A stretch of DNA of 32,846 nucleotides. Source: Verrucomicrobiaceae bacterium (GTDB taxonomy: Bacteria > Verrucomicrobiota > Verrucomicrobiia > Verrucomicrobiales > Akkermansiaceae). The stretch covers positions 1-32,846 of the forward strand of contig JAIXQH010000060.1 in assembly GCA_027484055.1 (NCBI GenBank), given 5' to 3'. Shown here piece after piece: positions 1-8,286 of the stretch (its first letter is position 1; each line of letters begins with the position of its first letter). Made by a program: the position numbers and the translations under genes. The notes under the pieces are model-generated. The model made no database searches. It saw nothing but the letters and a program-made list of their open reading frames with translations, and was not told the origin of the DNA.

Positions 1-1
1 A

Positions 2-118
2 TCCGTCCAAGCGACCAATGATGAAGGAGTCGTCCTCTTCCACGCGGTCAGCCAGAAAAAGAACCCTGGTGGCTTCAACCACGAAGTGAAAATGCTTCTC
101 GATGGGAAAGACCTATAA
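2..118 (+). CDS. C-terminal end of an unidentified protein (partial)
   Basis: An open frame enters from the left edge and runs 38 codons to a TAA. The residues read SVQATNDEGVVLFHAVSQ and end in KMLLDGKDL. The stretch is well behaved, alternating hydrophobic and polar residues as in beta strands, and reads like the last strands of a beta-rich domain. No family is recognisable from so short a piece. Only the C-terminus is visible and the start lies outside the window. The frame is chosen because it is open from the first base and has protein-like composition; the other frames look less natural. Confidence 0.5.
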   Translation, partial: SVQATNDEGVVLFHAVSQKKNPGGFNHEVKMLLDGKDL

Positions 119-431
119 TCCTCTAATCCGCAGTTTCGATGGAGGATGGTGATCATGGGAGCTGCGTTTGAAGACGAAAAACCAACGATTCACCAGTTCA
201 CCCAATGGTTGAAAGAGCTCTGGTTTTTAGTTCCTGCCTGCGGGCGGTCAATTTCACCTAGACCGATTGCCAAAAATCATTGCCGAAACGCGAAGCTCCA
301 AGGAGCGTCGATATTCTATCGACTGTCTTCAGCCGACATCCTGTCGGCCGAGAGCGAGACGGCGGATTCTAGGTTCATCAGAAAAATCTTCACGCATATC
401 ACATGCTGCAGTTGAACCGAAGCAGGGGGTA
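119..431. other. Intergenic spacer with no convincing gene
   Basis: This 313-base spacer separates the partial gene on the left from the convergent end of the glycosyltransferase gene. An 89-codon frame at 146-415 crosses it, but its translation has no domain-like character and it runs straight through two REP-like hairpins at 307-348. Apart from those hairpins I see no promoter, terminator or RNA gene. Confidence 0.5.
301..350. repeat. Pair of REP-like palindromes
   Basis: Two perfect hairpins lie 8 bases apart. The first is at 307-323, with 7-bp arms GTCGATA/TATCGAC around a TTC loop. The second is at 332-348, with 7-bp arms GCCGACA/TGTCGGC around a TCC loop. The first is preceded by AAGGAGC, which also precedes the hairpin at 14935-14952. 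Paired short palindromes with a conserved leading tag are typical of REP/BIME elements mobilised by REP-associated tyrosine transposases, and one such transposase ends this window. The hairpins are seen directly; the REP assignment is inference. Confidence 0.55.
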
Positions 432-1916
432 TTACTCGGATTTCCAAATCTCAAAACCCGTGAAGACCTGTTCCAGCTTAAAGAAATTCCGTCTCAATTC
501 TGACTGGTAATCAAAGCCCCGATGCTTGAGATCCGGGCGATTGATAATCACAAGGTCGGTTGTAATCAGGCTCGAAGGAACATCCGACTCTAGAACTTGG
601 ATCGCCTTGATCATGTCCATGCCGCCAGTACGGTAAGCATAATAACGAGTGGCGTTCATGTCGGCCTGCCACCATACCTTTTTACCCTCTTTTAGGGCCT
701 CGATTACGATGCCGGTCGCCTTGCGGTAGTCATCGTTGGCATGGCGTTCGTGAAAGCGAACATTAAGTGCCGAAAGCGCCATGAAAAAACAGGCAGCCCC
801 TCCGAGTGCTAGGGTAATCTTACGGCGTGGACCTTCCGCCCGTAGGCAAGCGGCCAGTGGCAAAAGAATTGCGGGAATCGCGGGACTCAAGTGTCGGCCT
901 ACGACTCGAAATTCCATCACGATGCCGATAACGGAAAGCAACAGCAAGGGCACTAGGACAGCTGCTACCCCGCCGATCAGGGCCTGCCGACGCCCACTCC
1001 GCGCCCAACTGGTCAGGCCGCAGAGCCAAGCAGCACCAATGCATAAGGTGGCGGGGACAAGCAGCCATAAGTGAGGAATCACTGATGCCAAACTCCGCCG
1101 GAGTTCATTCTTACCCGGCCCCAAGCCAAGCAGCCCAGTCATTTCATAGACGCCGAATAAGACATTTAGGATGCCAGCATCTTGAATCCCAACGGCCCGG
1201 TATCCCTTAAACATCATGAAAGCATAGTAGCCGCCCGCCGCCAGTGACACCATCAACCACGGCAGAGCACGCCACCAGAAATCCATGCGGCGCAGGCATT
1301 CCGGGCGTGACAGAACTGCACCGATGGCCACTCCCGCAGCCCACACCGCGCCTGTTAGGCTACAAACTATCAAAAACAAACACGATGCACAGACCGCGTG
1401 AACACCACGGAATCCTGGTTGGCTGGAGCCTTCCATCCAACGGCCCAGTGCTGCGGCTGCACAAGCACCGGCGGCGATCTGCATGGAATATGGGCGGAAA
1501 TCATTTACAAAATAGAGGACAAACGGAGACAAGAGGCAGACCAGTGGCCAGAAGCGCACCCGTGCCAACACCACCACTGTTAGCACAAACCAGGGCAGGT
1601 TCGACATACGCAGTGCATACTCGCTCGTTGCGCCTATCACTTGGTGCCAGAACCAAGCGTAAAACATGTAAACTGGCATCAACACGTCCGATCCACGCAA
1701 TTGTAACATCATCGCCCACCATTGATCGACTGTCGGCATCATGGCACGGAAGATTGTGCCACCCTCATCCATCCAGAAACTCTGATGACTGATGGCAGCA
1801 AGACCGACCGCGATGGCCACCAGTGAGAGCAGGACGAGACGGAAGATTTTGGGATGTGGAATGTTCAAGGTTGAGCTGGGTGAGGTGGGGCGTAGTCGGC
1901 CATGCCGAGCCCACAT
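432..1916 (-). CDS. GT-C fold membrane glycosyltransferase (GT39/ArnT-like)
   Basis: This is a 494-residue polytopic inner-membrane protein. After a short cytoplasmic tail, a first membrane segment (about residues 25-43) leads into FWMDEGGT, where D50-E51 match the acidic pair of the first periplasmic loop in GT-C glycosyltransferases that use polyprenyl-phosphate sugar donors. A later RPYSMQ matches the second loop motif of the same superfamily. About ten hydrophobic segments follow, and the last 110 residues form a soluble tail. Family knowledge suggests transfer of a sugar from a lipid carrier to a glycan, lipid or protein outside the membrane; donor and acceptor cannot be told. It stands alone, with about 490 bases between its start and the end of the DUF1501 gene. 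The start could lie a few codons further in, since the first 20 residues are Pro/Ser-rich. The superfamily call is secure, the exact family is not. Confidence 0.8.
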   Translation of the reverse strand: MWARHGRLRPTSPSSTLNIPHPKIFRLVLLSLVAIAVGLAAISHQSFWMDEGGTIFRAMMPTVDQWWAMMLQLRGSDVLMPVYMFYAWFWHQVIGATSEYALRMSNLPWFVLTVVVLARVRFWPLVCLLSPFVLYFVNDFRPYSMQIAAGACAAAALGRWMEGSSQPGFRGVHAVCASCLFLIVCSLTGAVWAAGVAIGAVLSRPECLRRMDFWWRALPWLMVSLAAGGYYAFMMFKGYRAVGIQDAGILNVLFGVYEMTGLLGLGPGKNELRRSLASVIPHLWLLVPATLCIGAAWLCGLTSWARSGRRQALIGGVAAVLVPLLLLSVIGIVMEFRVVGRHLSPAIPAILLPLAACLRAEGPRRKITLALGGAACFFMALSALNVRFHERHANDDYRKATGIVIEALKEGKKVWWQADMNATRYYAYRTGGMDMIKAIQVLESDVPSSLITTDLVIINRPDLKHRGFDYQSELRRNFFKLEQVFTGFEIWKSE

Positions 1917-2409
1917 GGTTTACTCATTCATTGCTCGGGGGATGAAGTTCGTTAACCGAGTCATGCCCAATTGTCTTAAACACACCGACTCCCTTGCACA
2001 AGAGCGGCGTTACTGAAATTAACAGACTCTGAGCGACAGTGTTTGACGGTTGAACCGTTTGGCGAAATCCGCCGTCGCGGCGAGATCAAACGAAAGTATG
2101 AGCGTGGCGACGGGTTTGATGATACCCTATCGAAGAGCAATTTGAAAACCCCATGAAATGGATCACCCTGAGAGTTGCCAAGTTTACCTCTTGGAGGATG
2201 GGTGTGGCGGTCGGAGTTCTGGAGTTGGCTTGAGCCAGTGGCTCATCTGAGTTCCATCGACCCCATGAACGCAAAACACTAACCACCGCACACCAAGATC
2301 CATTGCTGATCCAAGTGGAGAAAGCATCGCTTCGGACATTTTTTGCGAGGATGAGAATGTGTGATCCGATGCCAAGCCTAGAATCCGACCTTAAGGATCT
2401 ACTGGGACT
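1917..2409. other. Long intergenic region upstream of the glycosyltransferase gene
   Basis: These 493 bases contain no convincing gene. Two small perfect palindromes stand out: ACGGTT-G-AACCGT at 2046-2058 and TGAGCCA-G-TGGCTCA at 2231-2245. Either could be a protein-binding site, but their loops are too short for a stable terminator. A reading of 2030-2155 on the plus strand gives a charged, protein-like stretch ending in a stop (GEIRRRGEIKRKYERGDG), which might be a gene remnant, but I recognise no family. The promoter of the glycosyltransferase should lie near 1920-2000. Confidence 0.4.
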
Positions 2410-3924
2410 TCACCCAAGTATTTCCTTCACCACGCGGGCGGGCTCGACGCCGGTGAGGCGTTGGTCGAGGCCTTGGAATTTGAAGCTCAGGCGCTCATGA
2501 TCCACGCCGAGGAGGTGAAGGATGGTGGCGTTAAGATCGCGGACGTGAACGGGGTCTTTGACGATGTTATAGGAAAAGTCGTCCGTTTCACCATAGACGC
2601 TACCGGGTTTAGTGCCGCCGCCGGCCATCCACATGGAGAAGCAGCGGGGGTGGTGGTCGCGACCGTAATTTTCCTTGGAGAGTCCGCCTTGGGAGTAGGC
2701 GGTGCGTCCGAATTCACCGCCCCAGACGACGAGGGTGTCGTCGAGCAGCCCGCGTTGTTTCAAATCGGTAAGCAGGGCGGCGGTGGGGCGGTCGATGTCT
2801 TCGGAAAGGGTTTTGATGTTTTTGGGAAGATTGCTGTGATTGTCCCAGCCACGATGGAAAATCTGGGTGAAGCGGACGCCGCGCTCAGCGAGGCGACGGG
2901 CCATGAGGCAGTTGTAGGCGTAGGTGCCGGGTTCCTTGGCAAGCTCCCCGTAGAGATCCCAAGTGGATTGTGGCTCGTTGGTGAGGTTGGTGAGTTCTGG
3001 CACCGAGGTCTGCATGCGGAAGGCCATTTCGTATTGGGCGATGCGCGCGTTGGTTTCGGGATCGCCGATGCGTTGGTGAAGCTGCCGATTCATTTCACTG
3101 ACGCCGTCGATCATGGCACGGCGGATGGCACTGGGGACGCCTTTGGGATTGGAGAGGTGAATGACGGGATTTCCACCGGAGCGGAGGGCGACGCCGGAGG
3201 TCTCGGGCGAGAGGAAACCTGCCGACCAGAGGCGTGAGGAAAGGGCTTGGATGTTCTGCTTGGTGACGAGCTTGGAGGTGAGCACGACGAAGCTGGGCAA
3301 GTCTTCATTCATGGAGCCGAGGCCGTAGGAAACCCATGAGCCGATGGAGGGCTTGCCGGGATTCATGTTCCCGGAGTTGGCGAGCAGGATGGCAGGCTCG
3401 TGGTTGATTGCGTCAGTATGCATGGAACGGACGATGGCGAGCTCGTCTGAAACCTTGGCGATGTAGGGGAAAAGGTCGCTGACCCAGTGGCCCGCTTTGC
3501 CATATTGTTTGAAATTGTAAAAAGAGGGGGCGACGGGAAATCGCGTCTGCGAGGCCGTCATGCCGGTGAGCTGTTGACCGCCACGGATGGACTCGGGCAG
3601 GTCTTGGTCGTAGTGCTGGATGAGGTTCGGCTTGTAGTCCCAAGTTTCAAACTGCGAGGGGGCACCGGCCATGAAGAGGTAAATGGCGCGTTTCGCCTTG
3701 GGCGCGAAGTGAGGGAGGAGAGCGGCCTGCATTTCGGCGGCTTGTGCTGAATTTCCCCCACGAGCGAAAAGTCCGGCGATGCTGGCCCAAGCGAGCGACT
3801 TGCCGGCGCGGGAGAGAAATTGGCGGCGCGAGGCGAGCGCGTGCCACTCCGCCTTGAGTTCGGGCGGGATGGGAAGGTCGAGGATGCTGGGGCCTTCGCC
3901 ATTATGGTCGGAGCAGAGTTGCAT
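2410..3924 (-). CDS. DUF1501 Tat-exported protein (sulfatase/phosphatase-like fold)
   Basis: The product is 504 residues when started at the ATG at 3924, only 10 bases after the stop of the cytochrome gene. An upstream in-frame ATG at 4035 would overlap that gene by about 100 bases and is rejected. The N-terminus carries a twin-arginine motif, SRRQFLSRAG, at residues 32-41, followed by a hydrophobic stretch and an AQA cleavage-like site, so it should leave the cytoplasm folded by the Tat route. FMAGAPSQFETWDYKP, VVWGGEFGRT and GRDHHP are hallmark segments of DUF1501, a family related to alkaline-phosphatase-like hydrolases. In Planctomycetes and Verrucomicrobia, DUF1501 genes nearly always sit beside a DUF1549/DUF1553 cytochrome gene, as here, which argues for joint periplasmic function, possibly in polysaccharide breakdown. 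The biochemical role is unproven. Confidence 0.9.
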   Translation of the reverse strand: MQLCSDHNGEGPSILDLPIPPELKAEWHALASRRQFLSRAGKSLAWASIAGLFARGGNSAQAAEMQAALLPHFAPKAKRAIYLFMAGAPSQFETWDYKPNLIQHYDQDLPESIRGGQQLTGMTASQTRFPVAPSFYNFKQYGKAGHWVSDLFPYIAKVSDELAIVRSMHTDAINHEPAILLANSGNMNPGKPSIGSWVSYGLGSMNEDLPSFVVLTSKLVTKQNIQALSSRLWSAGFLSPETSGVALRSGGNPVIHLSNPKGVPSAIRRAMIDGVSEMNRQLHQRIGDPETNARIAQYEMAFRMQTSVPELTNLTNEPQSTWDLYGELAKEPGTYAYNCLMARRLAERGVRFTQIFHRGWDNHSNLPKNIKTLSEDIDRPTAALLTDLKQRGLLDDTLVVWGGEFGRTAYSQGGLSKENYGRDHHPRCFSMWMAGGGTKPGSVYGETDDFSYNIVKDPVHVRDLNATILHLLGVDHERLSFKFQGLDQRLTGVEPARVVKEILG

Positions 3925-3934
3925 GGGAAATGGC

Positions 3935-6900
3935 TTACTTGGTGAGGGTTTCGTCCAGATTGAAGAGTTGGTTCGCCACCATCGTCCACGAGGCGAGTTC
4001 GACAGGATTGAGGCTAGAATCGGTGGGAGCAGCACCGGTGGTAAGGAGATCCTTGGCGTCTTGCGGGGCGGTGGCGTAATACTCAGAAAAGGTGCCGAGC
4101 GACTGGGTGAGCGGAGTCATTTCTGCGGGAACGAGCGGACGGGAGAGAAGGATTCCCGCGAGGAATTGCAGGCGCTGTGAAGTATCACCGCCGTGGAGGA
4201 TGGCCTTCTCGGCAATTTTCCGAGCGGCTTCAAAAAACTGCGGGTCATTCATGCTGACAAGGGCTTGGAGCGGGGTGTTAGTGCGAGCGCGGCGGACGCA
4301 GACGACCTCGCGAGCTTGGGCGTCGAAAGTTTCGAGTGATGGCGGCGGGGCGAAGCGTTTCCAGAAGGAGTAGAGCGAGCGGCGGTAGAGCGCGTCACCG
4401 GAGTCTTGTTGGTAATGCAGCGTATTCGACTCAGGCATGGAGACAGCCTCCCAGATGCCCTCGGGTTGGTATGATTTCACCGAAGGCCCACCGACTTTCG
4501 CAGAGAGCAGGCCGGATGCTTGGAGGGCGGTGTCGCGCAGGACCTCAGCGTCCATGCGGAAGCGCGGGCCGCGCGAGAGTAGGCGGTTCGCGGGATCGGC
4601 AGCAAGAGACTGCGGCGTGACCTGATTGCTTTGGCGGTAGGTGTGCGAGGTGAGGAGCAATTGATAGATGTGCTTGATATTCCAACCCGACTCGCGGAAC
4701 TCAACGGCGAGCCAATCGAGCAATTTTTGATTGGAAGGACGGGTGCCCATGATGCCGAAGTCGTCGGACGTCTCGACGAGGCCAATGCCGAAGACTTCCT
4801 GCCAGATGCGATTCACCGTGACCCGCGCGAAGAGTGGGTTCTCCGGCTTGAACAACCATTCGGCGAGTTCGAGGCGGTTAGTCGCTTGGTGGGCACCGGG
4901 TAGAAACTCCGGAGTCGCTGGGCTGACGAGTTCCTTGCGGGCGGAATAAACGCCGCGATTGAGCACCCAGGCGTTGGCGGGAGTCGGACGTTCGCGGGCG
5001 ATGAGCGTGGCGCTACCGTTTTTCCCGAGTTTATCAATTTCTGCGTCGGCGGCGGCGATTTTTGCGCGGAGTGCGACCGCTTCTGGATCGACCGTGGCTA
5101 GGAAAAACTGGTCGAGCACGACGAAGCGTTCTTGCGGCGACCAGGTGGTGGGGTCGGGCTTGGCATTGAGGATTTCGGCAGCGAGATCTTGAAAAGGCAG
5201 TCGGGAAAACTCCTCTGGGCTGAGTACGCGATGATAGAGCCGCAGGTCTTGCAGGGCGATTGCCTTGAGACGATCTGAGCCTGAGCGCTGACCGACGTTG
5301 AGCGGCAAGAGGTTGCGGATTGTCTGGCCGGGCTGCAGCGTGTTTGAGACGATTTTAACGGGCGTCGACTGACCATTGATGAAAATTCTCACGCCCTCCG
5401 CCTTGCCAGAGCCGTCGTAGGAAAAACCGAGATGTGACCACTCGCCTACCGGGATCCCATCGGCTTGCACGCGGATGGCGCTGGCTGGCCATTGGTGGAT
5501 GAGGTCCACCATGAGTGAATTTTTCTCAATCAACATTTCCCAGCCCCGGTATGCATCCTTACTGGCGTCCCCCATTCTCGCGATGAGTGCGCCGTCACCT
5601 GTGGTTGAGTTGGGGCCACTCAGCCGCCGATTCGCCCAAACGGAGGCGGAAAAGGCTTGGTCTACCTCGAAGTCGCCTTGGTCTGGGAGTGGGAGATTGG
5701 TGCTGATTTCCATGCGGGCCGAGGGCCAGAGCCAGACTTGCTCGCCCCAGACCAATGGGTTGGTGTCGGCTTTGTAGGTGAGCGTCTTTGCCGCAGGTGC
5801 GGAGTTTTTCACGAGATCGCCCTTACCTTCGTCGAGGCGGAGGCGGAGTTCCATGTTCGCTGGGGAAATGGGCATGGGCTTGTTACCTGCGGCTAGCCAG
5901 TCGGTGAATCGGGCGGCAGCTATCTTACGAAGCTTCTCGTAGGCAGTCGTAGCTTCGGAGCGCTGGGCAATGGCGGCGTCGAAGGCTGGGCGCTGGGCCT
6001 CTTCTGCGATTTTCAGGATCGGCTTGGTTTCGGCGATGTTTTCATCCCAGGCCTTTTCGGCTGTGTTGTTAAAAAAGGCCCCCAGAGAGTAGAAATCTTT
6101 CTGCGCGGTGGGGTCGAATTTATGGTCATGGCAAGCGGCGCAGCCCACCGTGAGGCCAAGAAACGTCGCCCCAAAGGCCTCGGTTCGGTCGCGGGTGTTA
6201 TTGGCATGAACTTCTTCAGGGATGGTGCCGCCTTCGTTGGTCGAGACATTGCAACGGATGTAACCCGTGGCGATCAACGGGTCAGCGCTCTTAGCAGGAA
6301 TGAGATCCCCGGCTAACTGCTCGCGGACAAATTGGTCGTAGGGCTTGTTCGCGGCGAAGGCACGGATGACATAGTCGCGGTAGGGCCAAATGGCGCGTTG
6401 GTTGTCGAAATGCAGGCCGTGCGTGTCGGCATAACGCGAGTAGTCCAGCCAGTAGCGCGTGCGGTGTTCGGCATAGGCGGGGGTGGAAAACTGTTTTTCG
6501 ACAAATGCCGAATAAGCGGCGGCGCTGGGATTTTTCACGAAGGCCTCAACCTCAGCGGCGTCAGGCAATAGGCCCGTGAGATCGAGCGAGGCACGGCGGA
6601 TCAGGGTGCGCGGATCTTCGATGGGTGCAGAGGAAACACCAAGCTTGGCCAAGGGTTCCTGAATGAAGGCATCCACCGGATTTTCCACGGCTGTGGCATT
6701 TGCAAGAACGGGTGGCTCTGCCTTTTTCGGTGGGATGAATGACCAATGATCCTCATACACCGCACCTTGGGCGACCCAGCGGGAAATGAGATTTTTTTGA
6801 TCATCGGTGAGTTGGTTATGCGACTCCGGCGGAGGCATCACTTCATCTGGATCGGTGGATAGGATGCGCTGGATCAGTAGCGAGTCCGTGGAATTTCCCT

Positions 6901-7171
6901 TTTGAATGACGGGCTGGCCGTCGTCTCGTTTTTCGAACGCGAATTTCTCACGATCCAGCCTCAACGGCTCCTTCTTCGGCTCGCGGGTGCCGGAATCTGG
7001 TCCGTGGCAGTGGTAGCAATTCTGCGAGAGGATCGGCTGGATATGCTCGTTGAAGGAAATCGGCCCATGGACCTCTGGAGCCTCTTTTTTAGCAATTTCT
7101 GTCGGAGGCTTGTCGCAGCCGCAGAGTATGCTACCGATGAGAATGATGGAAGAATTTAGGAAAAAGCGCAT
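3935..7171 (-). CDS. Lipoprotein c-type cytochrome with DUF1549, LamG-like and DUF1553 domains
   Basis: A 1078-residue exported protein. Started at 7171 it has a lipoprotein signal ending in SILCGC with the acylated Cys at residue 19; the longer start at 7234 would bury this signal, so 7171 is preferred. Domains in order: a Planctomycete-type cytochrome c domain with heme site CYHCH (C52, C55, H56); DUF1549 (about 165-370) containing a second heme-like CAACH (C344, C347, H348); a LamG/concanavalin-like beta domain (about 480-680); and DUF1553 (about 770-1050) with the FARVTVNRIW and RRSLYSFWKR hallmarks. Large proteins of this architecture abound in Planctomycetes and Verrucomicrobia, where the lectin-like domain suggests glycan binding and the hemes suggest electron transfer. 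It is followed 10 bases later by DUF1501, so the two are almost certainly cotranscribed. The dus stop lies about 66 bases upstream. Confidence 0.92.
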   Translation of the reverse strand: MRFFLNSSIILIGSILCGCDKPPTEIAKKEAPEVHGPISFNEHIQPILSQNCYHCHGPDSGTREPKKEPLRLDREKFAFEKRDDGQPVIQKGNSTDSLLIQRILSTDPDEVMPPPESHNQLTDDQKNLISRWVAQGAVYEDHWSFIPPKKAEPPVLANATAVENPVDAFIQEPLAKLGVSSAPIEDPRTLIRRASLDLTGLLPDAAEVEAFVKNPSAAAYSAFVEKQFSTPAYAEHRTRYWLDYSRYADTHGLHFDNQRAIWPYRDYVIRAFAANKPYDQFVREQLAGDLIPAKSADPLIATGYIRCNVSTNEGGTIPEEVHANNTRDRTEAFGATFLGLTVGCAACHDHKFDPTAQKDFYSLGAFFNNTAEKAWDENIAETKPILKIAEEAQRPAFDAAIAQRSEATTAYEKLRKIAAARFTDWLAAGNKPMPISPANMELRLRLDEGKGDLVKNSAPAAKTLTYKADTNPLVWGEQVWLWPSARMEISTNLPLPDQGDFEVDQAFSASVWANRRLSGPNSTTGDGALIARMGDASKDAYRGWEMLIEKNSLMVDLIHQWPASAIRVQADGIPVGEWSHLGFSYDGSGKAEGVRIFINGQSTPVKIVSNTLQPGQTIRNLLPLNVGQRSGSDRLKAIALQDLRLYHRVLSPEEFSRLPFQDLAAEILNAKPDPTTWSPQERFVVLDQFFLATVDPEAVALRAKIAAADAEIDKLGKNGSATLIARERPTPANAWVLNRGVYSARKELVSPATPEFLPGAHQATNRLELAEWLFKPENPLFARVTVNRIWQEVFGIGLVETSDDFGIMGTRPSNQKLLDWLAVEFRESGWNIKHIYQLLLTSHTYRQSNQVTPQSLAADPANRLLSRGPRFRMDAEVLRDTALQASGLLSAKVGGPSVKSYQPEGIWEAVSMPESNTLHYQQDSGDALYRRSLYSFWKRFAPPPSLETFDAQAREVVCVRRARTNTPLQALVSMNDPQFFEAARKIAEKAILHGGDTSQRLQFLAGILLSRPLVPAEMTPLTQSLGTFSEYYATAPQDAKDLLTTGAAPTDSSLNPVELASWTMVANQLFNLDETLTK

Positions 7172-7237
7172 CGTAAGAAAATTTTGGCTCCAGCGTCTCT
7201 CTATAACGTCGCCGTGGTAACGCAGCTTACACATGGC

Positions 7238-8242
7238 TCAAAAATCCGCCAGTTCCACGGCCCCTAAAGATGCGGCGGCAAGATCCTCTACCTCCATGAG
7301 CGAGGTGACCTGGCAGAGGCGCTGGCGGAGTTCTTTAGCCCCGGGAAAACCCTTGCAGTAGGCCATCAAACGCGAGCGCATGGCGGTAAGCGTCTGACGT
7401 TCATTGCCATTCCGACCGCTCGATACCGCGAGTTGACAGTGGCGAAGAACTAGATCCCAGCGTTCTTCCACTCTGACTTCTTCGAGGATTTTACCGGTGG
7501 CGAGGAAATGCTTCGCCTCGCGAAAGACCCAGGGATTTTGCATCGCCGCGCGACCGATCATCACGCCAGAAACTGCGGTTTGCTGCCGCCGCCGCAACAC
7601 ATCCGCGCCGCAAGTGATGTCGCCATTACCGATGACGGGGATTTTCACCGCACGCGAAACGGCATCGATCACGTCCCAATTCGCTTCGCCACTGTAACCC
7701 TGCGCGCGCGTCCGGCCGTGCACCGCGATGGCTTGCATCCCGCAGTCCTCTAAAATTTTCGCCACCTCCACGGCATTGATCGAGTTTTCATCCCAGCCGA
7801 TCCGCATTTTCGCCGTAACTGGGACTTGATCGCCCACGGCCTTCGCAACGCCAGAAGCGACGGAGGCGAGCACGGGGCAATCTTTCAGCAGCGAGGAGCC
7901 GCCATTCCGAGCGACCACTTTGTTCACCGGGCAGCCGAAATTGATGTCGATGAAATCGGGTTGTTTCCAATCGATGATTTTCCGTGCCGCCTCCCCCATT
8001 CGCTCGCCGTCTGCACCGAAGAGCTGGACACCGACTGCGCGCTGGTCATCCGTGAATTCCGTGTATTTCCGCGTGCGGTCGTCCGCCTGCATGATTCCTT
8101 CTGCCGAGACGAATTCCGTGACCATCACGTCCGCGCCGAGTTCTTTGCAGATTTGACGAAAAATCAAATCGGTGACTCCGGCCATCGGCGCGAGATAGAC
8201 GGGGAACGAGGAGTTGGAAAACCATGGAAGCACGCGGGACAC
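7238..8242 (-). CDS. dusB: tRNA-dihydrouridine synthase, DusB/NifR3 type
   Basis: This 334-residue flavoenzyme reduces uridines in the tRNA D-loop with NADPH and FMN in the cytoplasm. The TIM barrel opens with YLAPMAGVTD, an FMN phosphate-region motif. The catalytic acid cysteine is C104 in INFGCPVNKV. K145 in TAKMRIGW and H175 in AVHGRTRAQGYSG are the FMN/substrate residues, and IGNGDI and GVMIGRAAMQNPW close the barrel. A helical tRNA-binding domain follows from about residue 250. The length is normal. The gene lies between an exported helical protein (44 bases upstream) and the cytochrome gene (downstream) on the same strand, and may be cotranscribed with the latter. The family is certain; the DusB subtype is judged from motif style and is slightly less so. 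Confidence 0.93.
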   Translation of the reverse strand: MSRVLPWFSNSSFPVYLAPMAGVTDLIFRQICKELGADVMVTEFVSAEGIMQADDRTRKYTEFTDDQRAVGVQLFGADGERMGEAARKIIDWKQPDFIDINFGCPVNKVVARNGGSSLLKDCPVLASVASGVAKAVGDQVPVTAKMRIGWDENSINAVEVAKILEDCGMQAIAVHGRTRAQGYSGEANWDVIDAVSRAVKIPVIGNGDITCGADVLRRRQQTAVSGVMIGRAAMQNPWVFREAKHFLATGKILEEVRVEERWDLVLRHCQLAVSSGRNGNERQTLTAMRSRLMAYCKGFPGAKELRQRLCQVTSLMEVEDLAAASLGAVELADF

Positions 8243-8286
8243 TACGGCCAGAAGTCACGGCCCGTCCATCTCGGAAAAATGGGGCA

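Noticed and set aside
146..415. 89-codon plus-strand frame left of the glycosyltransferase
   Set aside because: Its translation has no domain-like pattern and it crosses two perfect REP-like hairpins, so it is probably chance.
2030..2155. Remnant of a gene ending in a charged stretch on the plus strand
   Set aside because: The reading is protein-like but short, has no recognisable family and no start, so it is mentioned only within the spacer.
2461..3237. 258-codon plus-strand frame inside the DUF1501 gene
   Set aside because: It is a Gly/Val-rich antisense shadow of a strongly recognisable DUF1501 sequence.
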